A model generated the notes under the pieces. It saw nothing but the letters and a program-made list of their open reading frames with translations, was not told the origin of the DNA and searched no databases. Shown here piece after piece: positions 39,444 to 49,600 of a DNA stretch of 64,000 bases. The stretch's first letter is position 1; each line of letters opens with the position of its first letter. Both the position numbers and the translations under genes were made by a program. This stretch comes from Anaerococcus vaginimassiliensis (GTDB lineage: Bacteria; Bacillota; Clostridia; Tissierellales; Peptoniphilaceae): assembly GCF_900626155.1 (NCBI RefSeq), contig NZ_LR130844.1:1054277-1118276 (forward strand), written 5' to 3'.

Positions 39444-40376
39444 TTATTGAAGTTTTTCAATTTCTACCAAAGATAAGATATCCATTATCTCATCACGAGT
39501 TGCAAGATCTAATACCCTTGCAGTAGCAGATGCACTTGCTACAGACATTCTGTAGGATTCTACAGGATCTCCATCACGAACTATAGTTCCTAAGAATCCT
39601 GCTATCATGGCATCTCTACAAGCAACTGTATTTATGATTTCCTTATCATCTTCTACAGTTTTTGATTGGTAAACTTCATCTTTAGTAAAGAACATTGATC
39701 CGCTAGCTCCAAAGGATATGATGACGTATTTTGCTCCCATTTCTACTAGCTTCTTACCATATGGAATGTAGTCTTCTTTATTTTCAATTCTAACATTAAA
39801 TATTTCTTCTATATCTTCACCGTTTGGCTTTACAAGAAGAGGTTTTTGTTTAACCATATCTAGTAAATATCTTGCAGGAACATCTGCCACGAAGTCTGCA
39901 CCATTAGCAGTAGCGACTGATACAAGTCTTGTGTAAATATCATTATCTAGGCCATCTTCCATTGGTGGAACAGATCCTCCGAATATGATTGTATCACCTT
40001 CTCTAACTCTTGATAGATAATAAACTAGTTCATCTACTTCGTCAGATTTTATAGTTGGACCTGGGAAGTTTATCATAGTTTCTTGCTTGTTTTCAAATAT
40101 TTTGATATTTGTTCTATTGTGGTTTGACATTTTCACAAAGTTGGTGCTGATATTTTCTTTAGTTAGCCAATCGGTAATGAATTCCCCTTGGAATCCTCCA
40201 ACAAAACCTGTAGCTATTGTTGGAATCCTAAGAGATGAAAGGATTCTTGATACATTTAGGGCCTTTCCTCCTGGTAGGGATCTTTCAGCTAAGATATCAT
40301 TTTGTTGGCCTAGGTTGAGATTTTTAAGTTCAACAAATAGGTCAATGGATGGGTTAAGAGTTACGGTATAAATCAT
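39444..40376 (-). CDS. PfkB-family sugar-phosphate kinase paralogue with altered GAGD motif
   Basis: 310 residues, resembling 1-phosphofructokinase/tagatose-6-phosphate kinase along its length (MIYTVTLNPSIDLFV, PGGKALNVSRIL, FGGSVPP, LVKPNGEDIEEIF). The signature that should read GAGD is ACRD: NTVACRDAMIAGF, with the catalytic Asp255 kept but the two anion-hole glycines replaced. The gene at 7027-7935 has the normal GAGD. So this protein may act on a different substrate, be slow, or have a non-catalytic sugar-binding role. AAGGAG precedes the ATG. It sits alone between murF and the HAD gene. Confidence 0.85.
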   Translation of the reverse strand: MIYTVTLNPSIDLFVELKNLNLGQQNDILAERSLPGGKALNVSRILSSLRIPTIATGFVGGFQGEFITDWLTKENISTNFVKMSNHNRTNIKIFENKQETMINFPGPTIKSDEVDELVYYLSRVREGDTIIFGGSVPPMEDGLDNDIYTRLVSVATANGADFVADVPARYLLDMVKQKPLLVKPNGEDIEEIFNVRIENKEDYIPYGKKLVEMGAKYVIISFGASGSMFFTKDEVYQSKTVEDDKEIINTVACRDAMIAGFLGTIVRDGDPVESYRMSVASASATARVLDLATRDEIMDILSLVEIEKLQ

Positions 40377-40406
40377 TTTTACTCCTTATTCTTTTCTTTT
40401 CTTTTT

Positions 40407-41786
40407 CTATAATTTCAGATTTCCAATACTTTCTATAATTTCTTCCATGTGCATGCCATGACTTCCCTTTACAAAAACGAGAGTAGATTTTGTAACCAAG
40501 GATTTTAGTTTATCTATCAAATCGTCCTTGTCAGTAAAATGAAAAGCTCTGTCTTTTGGGAAATTATTTAAAGCACCCTTATACATATGATATGATAAAT
40601 TTCCGAAAAATAAACAATAGTGAATATCTTTTGGATCGATATCAAGGCCTACTTCATAGTGTAGTTCATCTTCCTTATCTCCAAGTTCCAGCATATCACC
40701 AAGGACAACTATCTTGTTATTGTAGCCATCTAATAATTTACAAGTGGCAAGGCCAGATCTTAGGGACTGAGGATTTGATTTGTATGAATCGTCTAAAACG
40801 TCAAATCCATCAAGTTCAATCATGCTAGACCTGTTGTTAGCTGGTCTTACCTTAACTAGACCGCTTTTTACTTCATTTGTATCAAGGCCTAGGATATTTG
40901 CGATAAGTAAACAGCAAGCGCCATTATAGATATTGTGTCTACCTAAAAGTGGAATATCATAAGTTTCATCGTCATGGCTAAAAGAAACTTTAGCAGGTGT
41001 GCTAGGGACTTCTTTAACAACAAAGTCGTTAGCCTCTTCTAGTCCAAAGCTAATTATTTTTTGATCCACCTTATAAGAGGCGATTTCTTTTTTCATAGTT
41101 TCATCATCACCGTTGTAGATGAATATTCCATCATCACTTAGTCCTTCGACAATCTCCATTTTAGCCTTTAGGATTCCTTCTTTTGATTTTAGGTTGTGTA
41201 AATGGCTATCACCTATATTGGTAATTATTGCAATATCAGGAAGGGCTATATTTGATGTTAAGGATATATCGCCAAATTTATCTGTACCAAGCTCAACAAC
41301 AGCAACTTCAGTATCTTCATTTAAAGAAAGGATAGTTTTTGGCACACCTATTTCGTTATTTAGATTGCCGATAGTTTTTTGGGTTTTGTACTTGGTACTA
41401 AGGACTTCATATAAAAGGTCTTTTGTAGTTGTTTTACCATTAGAACCAGTTATGCCAATTACTTTGACGTCTAACTCTTTTCTATAAGAACGTGCCAAGT
41501 CCTGGAGAGCCTTTAGGGTATCGTCAACTCTTATATAAGGAATACTTATATTATTTTTAATCTCATAATCTCTATCTATAAGAAAAGCACTTGCTCCCTT
41601 GTCCTCGCACTCTTTTACAAAGAGTCTACCATCAAAAACTTCTCCAACCAAAGGAATATATAAGTTATTTTCCTGAATAGTTCTAGAATCAGTTGAAACT
41701 CCGGAAATTTTCACATCTTTATAATTTGGATCGCAAAGTGATCCGCCTAACATTTCTGCTATTTGACCTAAAGTTCTTTCTATCAT
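40407..41786 (-). CDS. murF: MurF, UDP-MurNAc-tripeptide-D-Ala-D-Ala ligase
   Basis: 459-residue cytosolic Mur ligase that adds D-Ala-D-Ala to the peptidoglycan precursor. N-terminal UDP-binding domain (about 1-95, ISGVSTDSRTI, LYIPLVGE), ATP-binding central domain with GITGSNGKTTTK (P-loop, about 108-119), and C-terminal domain (VLDDSYKSNPQS, VVLGDMLELG). It overlaps ddl by four bases, which supplies its D-Ala-D-Ala substrate. Confidence 0.96.
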   Translation of the reverse strand: MIERTLGQIAEMLGGSLCDPNYKDVKISGVSTDSRTIQENNLYIPLVGEVFDGRLFVKECEDKGASAFLIDRDYEIKNNISIPYIRVDDTLKALQDLARSYRKELDVKVIGITGSNGKTTTKDLLYEVLSTKYKTQKTIGNLNNEIGVPKTILSLNEDTEVAVVELGTDKFGDISLTSNIALPDIAIITNIGDSHLHNLKSKEGILKAKMEIVEGLSDDGIFIYNGDDETMKKEIASYKVDQKIISFGLEEANDFVVKEVPSTPAKVSFSHDDETYDIPLLGRHNIYNGACCLLIANILGLDTNEVKSGLVKVRPANNRSSMIELDGFDVLDDSYKSNPQSLRSGLATCKLLDGYNNKIVVLGDMLELGDKEDELHYEVGLDIDPKDIHYCLFFGNLSYHMYKGALNNFPKDRAFHFTDKDDLIDKLKSLVTKSTLVFVKGSHGMHMEEIIESIGNLKL

Positions 41787-42820
41787 CTTTGCCCCCTTCT
41801 AAGTCCATCTTCTATTAGTATATCTAGAAGCTCAGAGAAAGATTTGTCATACATCAACTCACATAGCCTTGCAAAAAATGATGAAGGAGTAAAACCAGGG
41901 AAGGTGTTTATTTCATTTACATAGAAATTGCCATCATTAGCATAGAAGATATCAACCCTAGCAAAACCTTCGCATCCGCAAGCTACATAGCATTTTTTAA
42001 CAAATTCTTGAGCTTCTTTTAATTTTTCTTCATCTAACTTATAAGGAAGGGATTCCTTTGTAGATTTAGAAAAATATTTTGCGTCGTAGTCAAGGAAGGT
42101 GTGATCTGAAATGTAAGCTCCAGGTTCTGATACATCTGGATTCATATCACCAACAACTGCAAACTCAATCTCTTGGCCTTCGATTAGCTCTTCTACTAAA
42201 ACTTTTTTGTCATATTTTAGTGCCTCTAGAGCAGAATCTTTAAGCTCTTTTCTTGTAGTAACCTTGTTAACACCAACAGAAGAACCATTAGCAGAAGGTT
42301 TTACTATAAGGGGAAGGCCAATTTCTTCTATACATTTATCTAAGAAATTATCATCTAAACCTTCTTTATTAGTGTAGAGATATTTTGCTTGTCTTAGTTT
42401 ATTTTTCTCAAAGATATCGTTACTTGTAACCTTATCCATGCAAATTGCAGAGGAGAGAAGTCCGTTTCCTATATAAGAAAGGCCAGCCACATCTAAAAAG
42501 GCTTGGATAGTACCATCTTCACCGTAAGTACCGTGTACTACAGGAAGAATGATAGTATTTGTAAGGTCCTCTTTGCTGATTATATCAAGGAAATTAGAAA
42601 TTGATTTAGTCTTACTTTCCTTTATATCTTTTACCAGATCAAACTCATCATTAGTTTCGATTTTTTCGAAAGGTTCAGAAAAGGCTCCTTTCTTATCAAT
42701 ATATACAAGTTTAATATTATATTTATTCTCGTTTAAATTGTTGCTAATATTTAGGGCACTTCTAAGGGCGATGTCATGCTCACTAGAAGGTCCACCACAT
42801 AAAATATAGACGTTTATCAT
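41783..42820 (-). CDS. ddl: D-alanine-D-alanine ligase
   Basis: 345-residue ATP-grasp enzyme making the D-Ala-D-Ala terminus of the wall precursor. N-terminal VYILCGGPSSEHDIALRSA, HGTYGEDGTIQAFLDVAGLSYIG (substrate loop), KPSANGSSVGV (ATP-grasp), EVNTFPGFTP replaced here by NEINTFPGFT (metal ligands). The omega-loop residue following this (SYIG with Tyr) fits a normal D-Ala-D-Ala enzyme rather than a D-lactate type, so vancomycin resistance by this route is not indicated. First gene of the ddl-murF unit; GAGAG precedes the ATG. Confidence 0.95.
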   Translation of the reverse strand: MINVYILCGGPSSEHDIALRSALNISNNLNENKYNIKLVYIDKKGAFSEPFEKIETNDEFDLVKDIKESKTKSISNFLDIISKEDLTNTIILPVVHGTYGEDGTIQAFLDVAGLSYIGNGLLSSAICMDKVTSNDIFEKNKLRQAKYLYTNKEGLDDNFLDKCIEEIGLPLIVKPSANGSSVGVNKVTTRKELKDSALEALKYDKKVLVEELIEGQEIEFAVVGDMNPDVSEPGAYISDHTFLDYDAKYFSKSTKESLPYKLDEEKLKEAQEFVKKCYVACGCEGFARVDIFYANDGNFYVNEINTFPGFTPSSFFARLCELMYDKSFSELLDILIEDGLRRGQR

Positions 42821-43180
42821 TTGTTGCTCTCTTTCATTTTAATTCTAGGTTGATTATACTACATATTGAAAAGATGGGCGAATATTAGCCTTTTATATAT
42901 AGAAATTTTAATAATAAAGAATTATTAGAAAATGAAAACGATATATTACAAAATTAATTACATTTGTAACAAATTAATAGCAAAATACATTTTAAAAATG
43001 TACAAAAAACTAGAATAGATTTAAAAATTATAGAAAAATTTGATTTATTTCAATTAAGAATCATTTACTTTTTTCTAGATAAGGTTTAAACTCCAACATT
43101 CAGAAAAAAATTATCAAAATACTAAAATCTACATAATATCTACACAATTAAAAGGTACAATATCAATTGTGAAAAATACT
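42821..43180. other. Gene-free, very A+T-rich region upstream of the wall-protein gene
   Basis: No reading frame with a ribosome-binding site, no terminator and no clear repeat was found. The ddl promoter must lie near its left edge. Its right end leads into the WalR-type sites. The length, about 360 bases, is larger than most gaps in this window. Confidence 0.4.
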
Positions 43181-43206
43181 TGTTAACATTTTGTAACTAT
43201 TGTAAC
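43181..43206 (+). promoter_or_regulatory. WalR-type regulator sites
   Basis: TGTTAA-CATTT-TGTAAC (43181-43197) fits the WalR (YycF) consensus TGTWAH-N5-TGTWAH exactly. A third TGTAAC follows at 43201-43206. They lie just upstream of a TATAAT at 43226-43231, the position for activation of the downstream wall-associated gene. Confidence 0.65.
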
Positions 43207-43225
43207 AAGAAAGTCAAAATAATTT

Positions 43226-43231
43226 TATAAT
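43226..43231 (+). promoter_or_regulatory. -10 element of the wall-protein gene
   Basis: TATAAT, with no good -35 hexamer at the proper distance (TAACAA), consistent with dependence on an activator bound at the WalR-type sites. Confidence 0.6.
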
Positions 43232-43265
43232 ATATAAATAACAAAAGAAAGTAAGGAGATTATAA

Positions 43266-44120
43266 ATGAAAAATATTACAAAGTACGCACTAGCAGCAGC
43301 CTTAGTTTTACCTTCGGTTTTTAGCATAGGAGCAAAAGAAGCAAAAGCAGATAGCGTTGTTATCAACAAAGAAGTAGCAGATGCAGTTAACGTTAGATCA
43401 TCAGCAGAAGAGAAGGACAATGTTATTGGTCTTATAAATGATGAAAATAGATCTTATGAAATACTAGGAAAAGCAAATGGATTCTTCAAGATTGACTTTG
43501 AAGGAAGAGAAGCTTTCGTTGGAACACCTTGGTTTAATGTAACTAAGGAAACAGAAGTTCTTGCTCCATCTAACTTTAGAAAAGAAGATAACCTATCTTC
43601 AGAAATCATCAAAGTAGTTGCTGAAGGAAGCAAAGTAGAAGTTCTTGGTGAAGGACAAAACGGATATGTTAAGGTTAAATTTGAAGGTCAAGAAGGTTAC
43701 ATCTACAACAACCTACTAAGATCATTCAAAGAAAAGAAACAAGAAGCTAAAAAAGAAGCGCCAGCTCAACAAGCTCCTCAAACACAAAGCCAACAAACAT
43801 ATGAAGAACCTTCATATGATTACTATGAAGAAACAACATATTACGAAGAACCAGCTGATGCTTACTACGAAGAAGAAGTAAGCTACCAAGGAGATTCAAA
43901 CTGGGCAAAAGAATGGATAGCTCAAAGAGAATCTGGTGGATCTTATACAGCATACAACCCAGCAGGTGGATACTATGGTAGATACCAACTTAACCCATCT
44001 TTAGTAAGCTATGGTGCAAGTCCTGCAGAACAAGAAGCTGCAGCTGATGCTTACGTAGCACAAAGATACGGATCATGGGAAAACGCTCAAGCATTCTGGG
44101 CAAACAATGGTTGGTATTAA
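43266..44120 (+). CDS. Secreted SH3b/transglycosylase-like wall protein
   Basis: 284 residues: signal peptide (about 1-28, cut near AKA), two bacterial SH3 (SH3b) repeats (about 35-90 and 97-155) for wall binding, a Gln/Tyr/Glu-rich linker (about 160-215), and a C-terminal lysozyme-like domain (about 217-284). The last matches aggregation-promoting factor/IsaA/SceD-type proteins: WIAQRESGG (catalytic Glu), YGRYQLN, RYGSWENAQAFW and end NGWY. It should cleave or remodel peptidoglycan. The WalR-type sites upstream match regulation of such genes in other Firmicutes. Monocistronic. Confidence 0.88.
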   Translation: MKNITKYALAAALVLPSVFSIGAKEAKADSVVINKEVADAVNVRSSAEEKDNVIGLINDENRSYEILGKANGFFKIDFEGREAFVGTPWFNVTKETEVLAPSNFRKEDNLSSEIIKVVAEGSKVEVLGEGQNGYVKVKFEGQEGYIYNNLLRSFKEKKQEAKKEAPAQQAPQTQSQQTYEEPSYDYYEETTYYEEPADAYYEEEVSYQGDSNWAKEWIAQRESGGSYTAYNPAGGYYGRYQLNPSLVSYGASPAEQEAAADAYVAQRYGSWENAQAFWANNGWY

Positions 44121-44144
44121 TCAAAAATAATATAAATAGCTAAG

Positions 44145-44177
44145 GCAGAAGATAGATATCTAATCTTCTGCTTTTTT
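44145..44177 (+). terminator. Terminator after the wall-protein gene
   Basis: GCAGAAGAT pairs with ATCTTCTGC, followed by TTTTTT. Confidence 0.9.
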
Positions 44178-44291
44178 CTTGGATAAAATACTCTTATTAG
44201 CTGGCACAAACTTTTTAATTAAAATTAATTCTGTACACTAATATATAAAAGGGTAAAATCTTAAGTAGATAAAGGCTCTAAGGAGGAGATT

Positions 44292-44561
44292 ATGAAAGCC
44301 ATACTAACAGTTATTGGAAATGACCAAGCAGGAATTATTTATAAGGTATCAAAAATCTTATACGAATATAATATTAATATTTTAGACCTAAGCCAAACTA
44401 TCATGGAAGATCAGTTTGTAGGTATGTTTAATATTGATTTTTCAAAGGCTAGTGCAGATTTTTCTGAGATTAAAAAGGCCTTCGACAAATTAGCAGAAGA
44501 GACAAAACTTGAGATAAGAATTCAAAACGAAAAGCTTTTTGATGTGATGCACAGGATTTAA
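44292..44561 (+). CDS. ACT-domain protein (UPF0237)
   Basis: 89-residue single ACT domain: [36 protein letters not shown]. Members of UPF0237 are thought to bind amino acids and regulate partners. AAGGAGG precedes the ATG. The UPF0210 gene starts one base after its stop, a linkage conserved in many Firmicutes (recalled), suggesting that the two proteins work together. Confidence 0.93.
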   Translation: MKAILTVIGNDQAGIIYKVSKILYEYNINILDLSQTIMEDQFVGMFNIDFSKASADFSEIKKAFDKLAEETKLEIRIQNEKLFDVMHRI

Positions 44562-44562
44562 T

Positions 44563-45918
44563 ATGGATAAGAGTAATATTTTAGAAACAATAAAAATGCT
44601 TGATGAGGAAAATCTTGATATCAGAACCCTAACTATGGGGATTTCCCTTTTCGATTGTATAGACAAGGACTACAAGAAAGCTTGCGATAATATTTATAAC
44701 AAGCTAATTAGAGAATCAAAGGATTTTATAAAAGCAAGCAAGGAAGTTTCAAGGATATATGGAGTACCAATCATCAACAATAGAATATCAGTTACTCCTA
44801 TTTCATTGATTGCAGCAGCAACTGACCTAGATGATTACACTCCTTTTGCTGAGGTTTTAGATAAGGCTGCAGCAGATATTGGAATTGATTTTATAGGTGG
44901 ATTTTCTGCTTTAGTTCAAAAAGGAATGACCAAGGCTGACGAGATTTTGATTAAATCAATCCCTAAGGCACTCTCAACTACAAACCTAGTTTGCTCTAGT
45001 GTAAATGTCGGTTCTACCAAGGCTGGGATTAATATGGATGCAGTTGGACTTTGTGGGGATGTGATAAAAGACTTGGCTAAAAGAACAGCTGATACAGACT
45101 CTCTAGGTTGTGCCAAACTAGTTATATTCTCAAACGCAGTCGAGGATAATCCCTTTATGGCAGGAGCCTTCCACGGAGTTAGCGAGGCAGAAACGGTTAT
45201 AAATGTAGGTGTATCAGGACCAGGTGTTGTAAAAGAGGCAATTTCAAACAAGAAAGACCTTCCTATCAACGATATTTGCGAGATTATTAAAAAGACAGCC
45301 TTTAAAATTACTAGAATGGGTGAGCTTGTAGGAAGAGAAGTTGCCGATAGATTAGGTAAAAACTTCGGTATATTAGACTTATCCCTTGCACCAACTCCTG
45401 CTATTGGAGATTCAGTTGGTAGAATCTTGGAAGAAATCGGAATAGATAATGTTGGAGGACACGGAACAGTTGCAGCCCTTGCTCTATTAAATGATGCAGT
45501 CAAAAAAGGCGGACTAATGGCAAGTGCTTCTGTTGGTGGACTTTCTGGTGCCTTTATTCCTGTAAGCGAAGATGAAGCTATGATTAAAGCTGCAGACGGT
45601 GGGTTCTTAACCTTTGATAAGCTTGAAGGCATGACTTCTGTTTGTTCTGTAGGTCTTGATATGATTGCAATTCCAGGAAAGACAAGCTCAACTACAATTG
45701 CTGCAATGATAGCAGATGAGGCGGCTATAGGAATGATAAATGGAAAAACTACAGCAGTCAGAGTTATACCTGTAATTGGTAAAGATGTTGGAGAATACGC
45801 AGAGTTTGGTGGATTATTAGGTTATGCTCCTATAATAGATGTAGGAAATTCAAATTCGGATATAATGATTAATAGGGGAGGACACATACCTGCCCCAGTA
45901 CATTCATTTAAAAATTAA
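44563..45918 (+). CDS. PFL-like protein, UPF0210 (DUF711)
   Basis: 451-residue protein of the UPF0210 family, related to the pyruvate formate-lyase fold but of unknown function. Recognised by [49 protein letters not shown] and the end [12 protein letters not shown]. It has a weak own ribosome-binding site and relies on coupling to the ACT-domain gene. No glycyl-radical motif is seen, so it is not a functional formate-lyase. Confidence 0.94.
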   Translation: MDKSNILETIKMLDEENLDIRTLTMGISLFDCIDKDYKKACDNIYNKLIRESKDFIKASKEVSRIYGVPIINNRISVTPISLIAAATDLDDYTPFAEVLDKAAADIGIDFIGGFSALVQKGMTKADEILIKSIPKALSTTNLVCSSVNVGSTKAGINMDAVGLCGDVIKDLAKRTADTDSLGCAKLVIFSNAVEDNPFMAGAFHGVSEAETVINVGVSGPGVVKEAISNKKDLPINDICEIIKKTAFKITRMGELVGREVADRLGKNFGILDLSLAPTPAIGDSVGRILEEIGIDNVGGHGTVAALALLNDAVKKGGLMASASVGGLSGAFIPVSEDEAMIKAADGGFLTFDKLEGMTSVCSVGLDMIAIPGKTSSTTIAAMIADEAAIGMINGKTTAVRVIPVIGKDVGEYAEFGGLLGYAPIIDVGNSNSDIMINRGGHIPAPVHSFKN

Positions 45919-45930
45919 GGAGTATTATAT

Positions 45931-46455
45931 ATGGAAAATAAGAACCCAATAGTTACATTTGAAATGGAAAATGGAGATGTGTTTAAGGCGGAGCTTTACC
46001 CAGAAATCGCTCCAAACACAGTAAGAAACTTCATTTCCCTAATAAATCATAATTTCTATGATGGTGTTATCTTTCACAGAGTTATAAAAGGATTTATGAT
46101 TCAAGGAGGAGATCCAGAAGGAATTGGCATTGGTGGTCCTGGATATGCTATCAAGGGAGAATTTTCTACAAATGGATTTAAAAATGACCTAAAACATGAA
46201 AGAGGCGTTTTATCTATGGCAAGATCAATGATGCCTGATTCTGCAGGTAGCCAATTTTTCGTAATGCATAAGGATAGCCCACACTTGGATGGTCAATATG
46301 CAGGATTTGGTAAGGTGATTGAAGGAATAGACGTTGTAGATAAGATTGCAGAAACAAAAACTAATTTCCAAGATAAGCCAAAACAAGATCAAGTTATGAA
46401 GACAGTAACAGTTGAAACTTTCGGTGTAGACTACGACGAACCAGAAACAATTTAA
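45931..46455 (+). CDS. Peptidyl-prolyl cis-trans isomerase (cyclophilin type)
   Basis: 174-residue cytosolic cyclophilin (no signal peptide). Active-site features: FHRVIKGFMIQGGDP (catalytic Arg), SMARSMMPDSAGSQFFV (with Q and F), and HLDGQYAGFGKVI. It catalyses proline isomerisation in folding proteins. AAGGAG precedes the ATG; it lies 12 bases after the UPF0210 gene, so it may be the third gene of that operon. Confidence 0.95.
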   Translation: MENKNPIVTFEMENGDVFKAELYPEIAPNTVRNFISLINHNFYDGVIFHRVIKGFMIQGGDPEGIGIGGPGYAIKGEFSTNGFKNDLKHERGVLSMARSMMPDSAGSQFFVMHKDSPHLDGQYAGFGKVIEGIDVVDKIAETKTNFQDKPKQDQVMKTVTVETFGVDYDEPETI

Positions 46456-46467
46456 CTAAATTTAAAG

Positions 46468-46497
46468 ATAGCAGGTAAAATGTCTGCTATTTTTTTT
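46468..46497 (+). terminator. Terminator after the cyclophilin gene
   Basis: ATAGCAG pairs with CTGCTAT, followed by seven T. Confidence 0.87.
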
Positions 46498-46542
46498 GAT
46501 ATATATTATATATAATATTTGCTGCTAAATATCTAATTTTGT

Positions 46543-46551
46543 GGTACAATG
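46543..46551 (+). promoter_or_regulatory. Extended -10 promoter of the giant surface-protein gene
   Basis: TGGTACAAT (46542-46551 region) with TG at the extended -10 position; leader about 100 bases. The -35 region is weak. Confidence 0.4.
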
Positions 46552-46658
46552 ATTTTATAGTAAAATGATTTCATAATAAATTGTCAGAATTAGGAGGACT
46601 GACGGAAGAATAAAATAGATGTATTATATTGAATACGAAATTTATAGGAGAGAAATTT

Positions 46659-49600
46659 ATGAATGGTAAAAAGAAATTTTCTTTATTATTATCAGCAAGT
46701 GCCCTATCAATGGCACTAATGCTACCAGGCATAGACACTTCTTATGCCATTTCTGATTATGATTTTGATGTAAATACAGATTGGACTATGTCAGATAACA
46801 TCACAACTGACTTTACGGTTAAAGATGGTGTTGATGCCTATTCTACAGGAAAAGCTACAGTAGGCGAAATAGGAGTAACAGCAAAATTTGTTAAACAAGC
46901 TGATAGAAATGATGGAGCATCATATTTATCCGGTAACGGAAAGAATCAAGCAGATTATGCTGCAACATCAAAAATGTTTTACGCCAATCCAGATCCATCA
47001 ACAATTCCAGCCTTAGCTATAAACGCCCAACCAAGTAATGGTGTTGGTGGTAGGTTAAACACATATCAAAAAGCTAACTATGGTGGTAGTGCTGAAGTTG
47101 GAACTGTAACACTTACATTTGACCAAACAGTAACAGATCCAGTACTAGACTTATCAGGACTAGGCGGATACGTTAACGCAATCGCTGGATTTCAATTACA
47201 AAATGGAGGTTCGGATGTAGTTGGTAGAGGATCGTTTAATGCTACTGATATAGAGCTAATCACAGATGGAGTTTCATTTGAAAAGGGAGCTTCAAATTCT
47301 AACCTAAAAGTTACTGATAAGATGATTAAAGTAAAAGATAGAAACACTTTTACTCACGCAACCTTAACACAAGGAGACCATATCATAACTGGACAATATA
47401 AAAGTCCAAAATTAGTACCAGCAGGTACAGGAAGTGTTATCTTAAAGGGAACCTTTAAAGAAGTATCATTAAAGCTTTATCACGATGCTACTCCATGGTC
47501 TAAATTCCCAACAGAGACTTATGGAACAAGTAGAGCTTTCTTCACCAATTATAATAACCCACAATTCGGTGACGGTATTAATGGTCTAAATGTGATTAAT
47601 AATGAAGAAATATGGATTGGAAATCAACAATTTACTGGTTTACAAAACTGGGACAAATTCAGAATATCATTAAGATTACCAAAACCATCATCAATAGGTG
47701 ATAAGGTATGGATGGATAAGGACAAAGACGGTATCCAAGGTGATGATGAAAAACCAGCAGCAGGTGTAACTGTAAAACTATTAGATAAAGACGGAAAACC
47801 TGTAAAAGATTTCAACGGAAATCCTGTAGAAGACCAAGTGACAGATGAAAACGGAAACTATAAATTTGAAAACTTGGCAGCTGGAGAATATATAGTAGAA
47901 ATAGTACCAAAAGAAGGACAAAAATTAACTATTAAAGGTGATGGTAAAAACGCTACAGATGACTCTAACTTTGACAACAAAACAAACAGAACAGATTCAA
48001 TCACTCTTGAACCAAACAAACATTTAACCGACATAGATGCAGGTTTGGTAGAAGATGACACCTACAAGGTAGATTATGAATTCCAACCATCAAAAGAAAA
48101 AGGAACACCAAGTGAATTACCACAAGGCGTAAAAGATCAACTACCAAAAACAGTAGAAAATCTAGAAGATGGTAAATCAGTTCCATCACCAAAAGACTTC
48201 ACAGAAGTAAGAGATGATGAAAACAAAGGAACATGGACATTTGAAGCGTGGGACAAAGAAACTGCAACAATCGATGGAGCAGATGAACACGTAACAGGAA
48301 CATGGGTATTCACAAAAGATCCAGTAAAAGAATACAAATTAGACTACGAATTCAAACCATCAGATGCAGAAGGAACACCAGACAAACTTCCACAAGAAGT
48401 ATTAGATCAACTTCCTAAAGCACAAGAAAAACTAGCAGATGGAACAAAAGTAGACTCACCAAAAAAATTCACTGAAGTAAGAGACGAAGAAAACAAAGGA
48501 ACATGGACATTTGAAGCGTGGGATAAAGAAACTGCAACAATCGATGGAGCAAACGAACACGTAATAGGAACATGGGTATTCACAAAAGATCCAGTAAAAG
48601 AATACAAATTAGACTATGAATTCAAACCATCAGATGCAGAAGGAACACCAAAAATACTACCAAAAGGAGTAACAGATCAACTTCCAGAAGCAAAAGGAAA
48701 CTTAAAAGATGGTACAGAAGTTCCATCACCAAAAGACTTCACTCCAGTAAAAGATGAAATAAACAAAGGAACCTGGACATTTGAAGCGTGGGATAAAGAC
48801 ACTGCAACAATCGATGGGGCAGATGAACACGTAACAGGAACATGGGTATTCACAAAAGATAAAGAATACAAAGTAGACTACGAATTCAAACCATCAGAAG
48901 CAGAAGGAACACCAAAAACACTTCCACAAGGAGTAGAAGATCAACTTCCAGAAGCAAAAGAAAAATTAAAAGATGGTACAGAAGTTCCATCACCAAAAAA
49001 ATTCACTCCAGTAAAAGATGAAATAAACAAAGGAACATGGACATTTGAAAAGTGGGATAAAGACACTGCAACAATCGATGGGGCAGATGAACATGTAACA
49101 GGAACATGGGTATTCACAAAAGATCCAGTAAAAGAATACAAATTAGACTACGAATTCAAACCATCAGACGCAGAAGGAACACCAGAAGTACTACCAAAAG
49201 GAGTAACAGATCAACTTCCAGAAGCAAAAGAAAAACTAGAAGATGGTACAGAAGTTCCATCACCAAAAGAATTCACTCCAGTAAAAGACGAAGTGAACAA
49301 AGGAACATGGACATTTGAAAAATGGGATAAAGAAACTGCAACAATCAAAGGAGCAGACGAACACGTAACAGGAACATGGAAATTCACAAAAGATGAAGAA
49401 CCAAAACCAACAGAATACAAAGTAACTCACGAATTCAAATCAGGAACTAAAGGGAAAGAATTACCAAAAGAAGTTCTAGAATTAGTGCCAGAAAACCAAA
49501 CAGGTAAAAAAGATGGAGATAAAGTAACTCCAACTCAACCAGCAAAAACAGAAGTACCTGTAGAAGGTGGAAAATGGGTATTCAAAAACTACGATGAAAC

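Noticed and set aside
41783-42820. Possible D-Ala-D-Lac (vancomycin-resistance type) ligase
   Set aside because: The substrate-loop motif (LSYIG) is that of an ordinary D-Ala-D-Ala ligase, and no vanH- or vanX-like gene is nearby.
44916-45632. 238-codon minus-strand frame inside the UPF0210 gene
   Set aside because: The plus-strand protein is a clear family member over its entire length; the minus frame has no ribosome-binding site or recognisable motifs.
44563-45918. Pyruvate formate-lyase
   Set aside because: There is no glycyl-radical motif and the length is too short; it is the related UPF0210 family.
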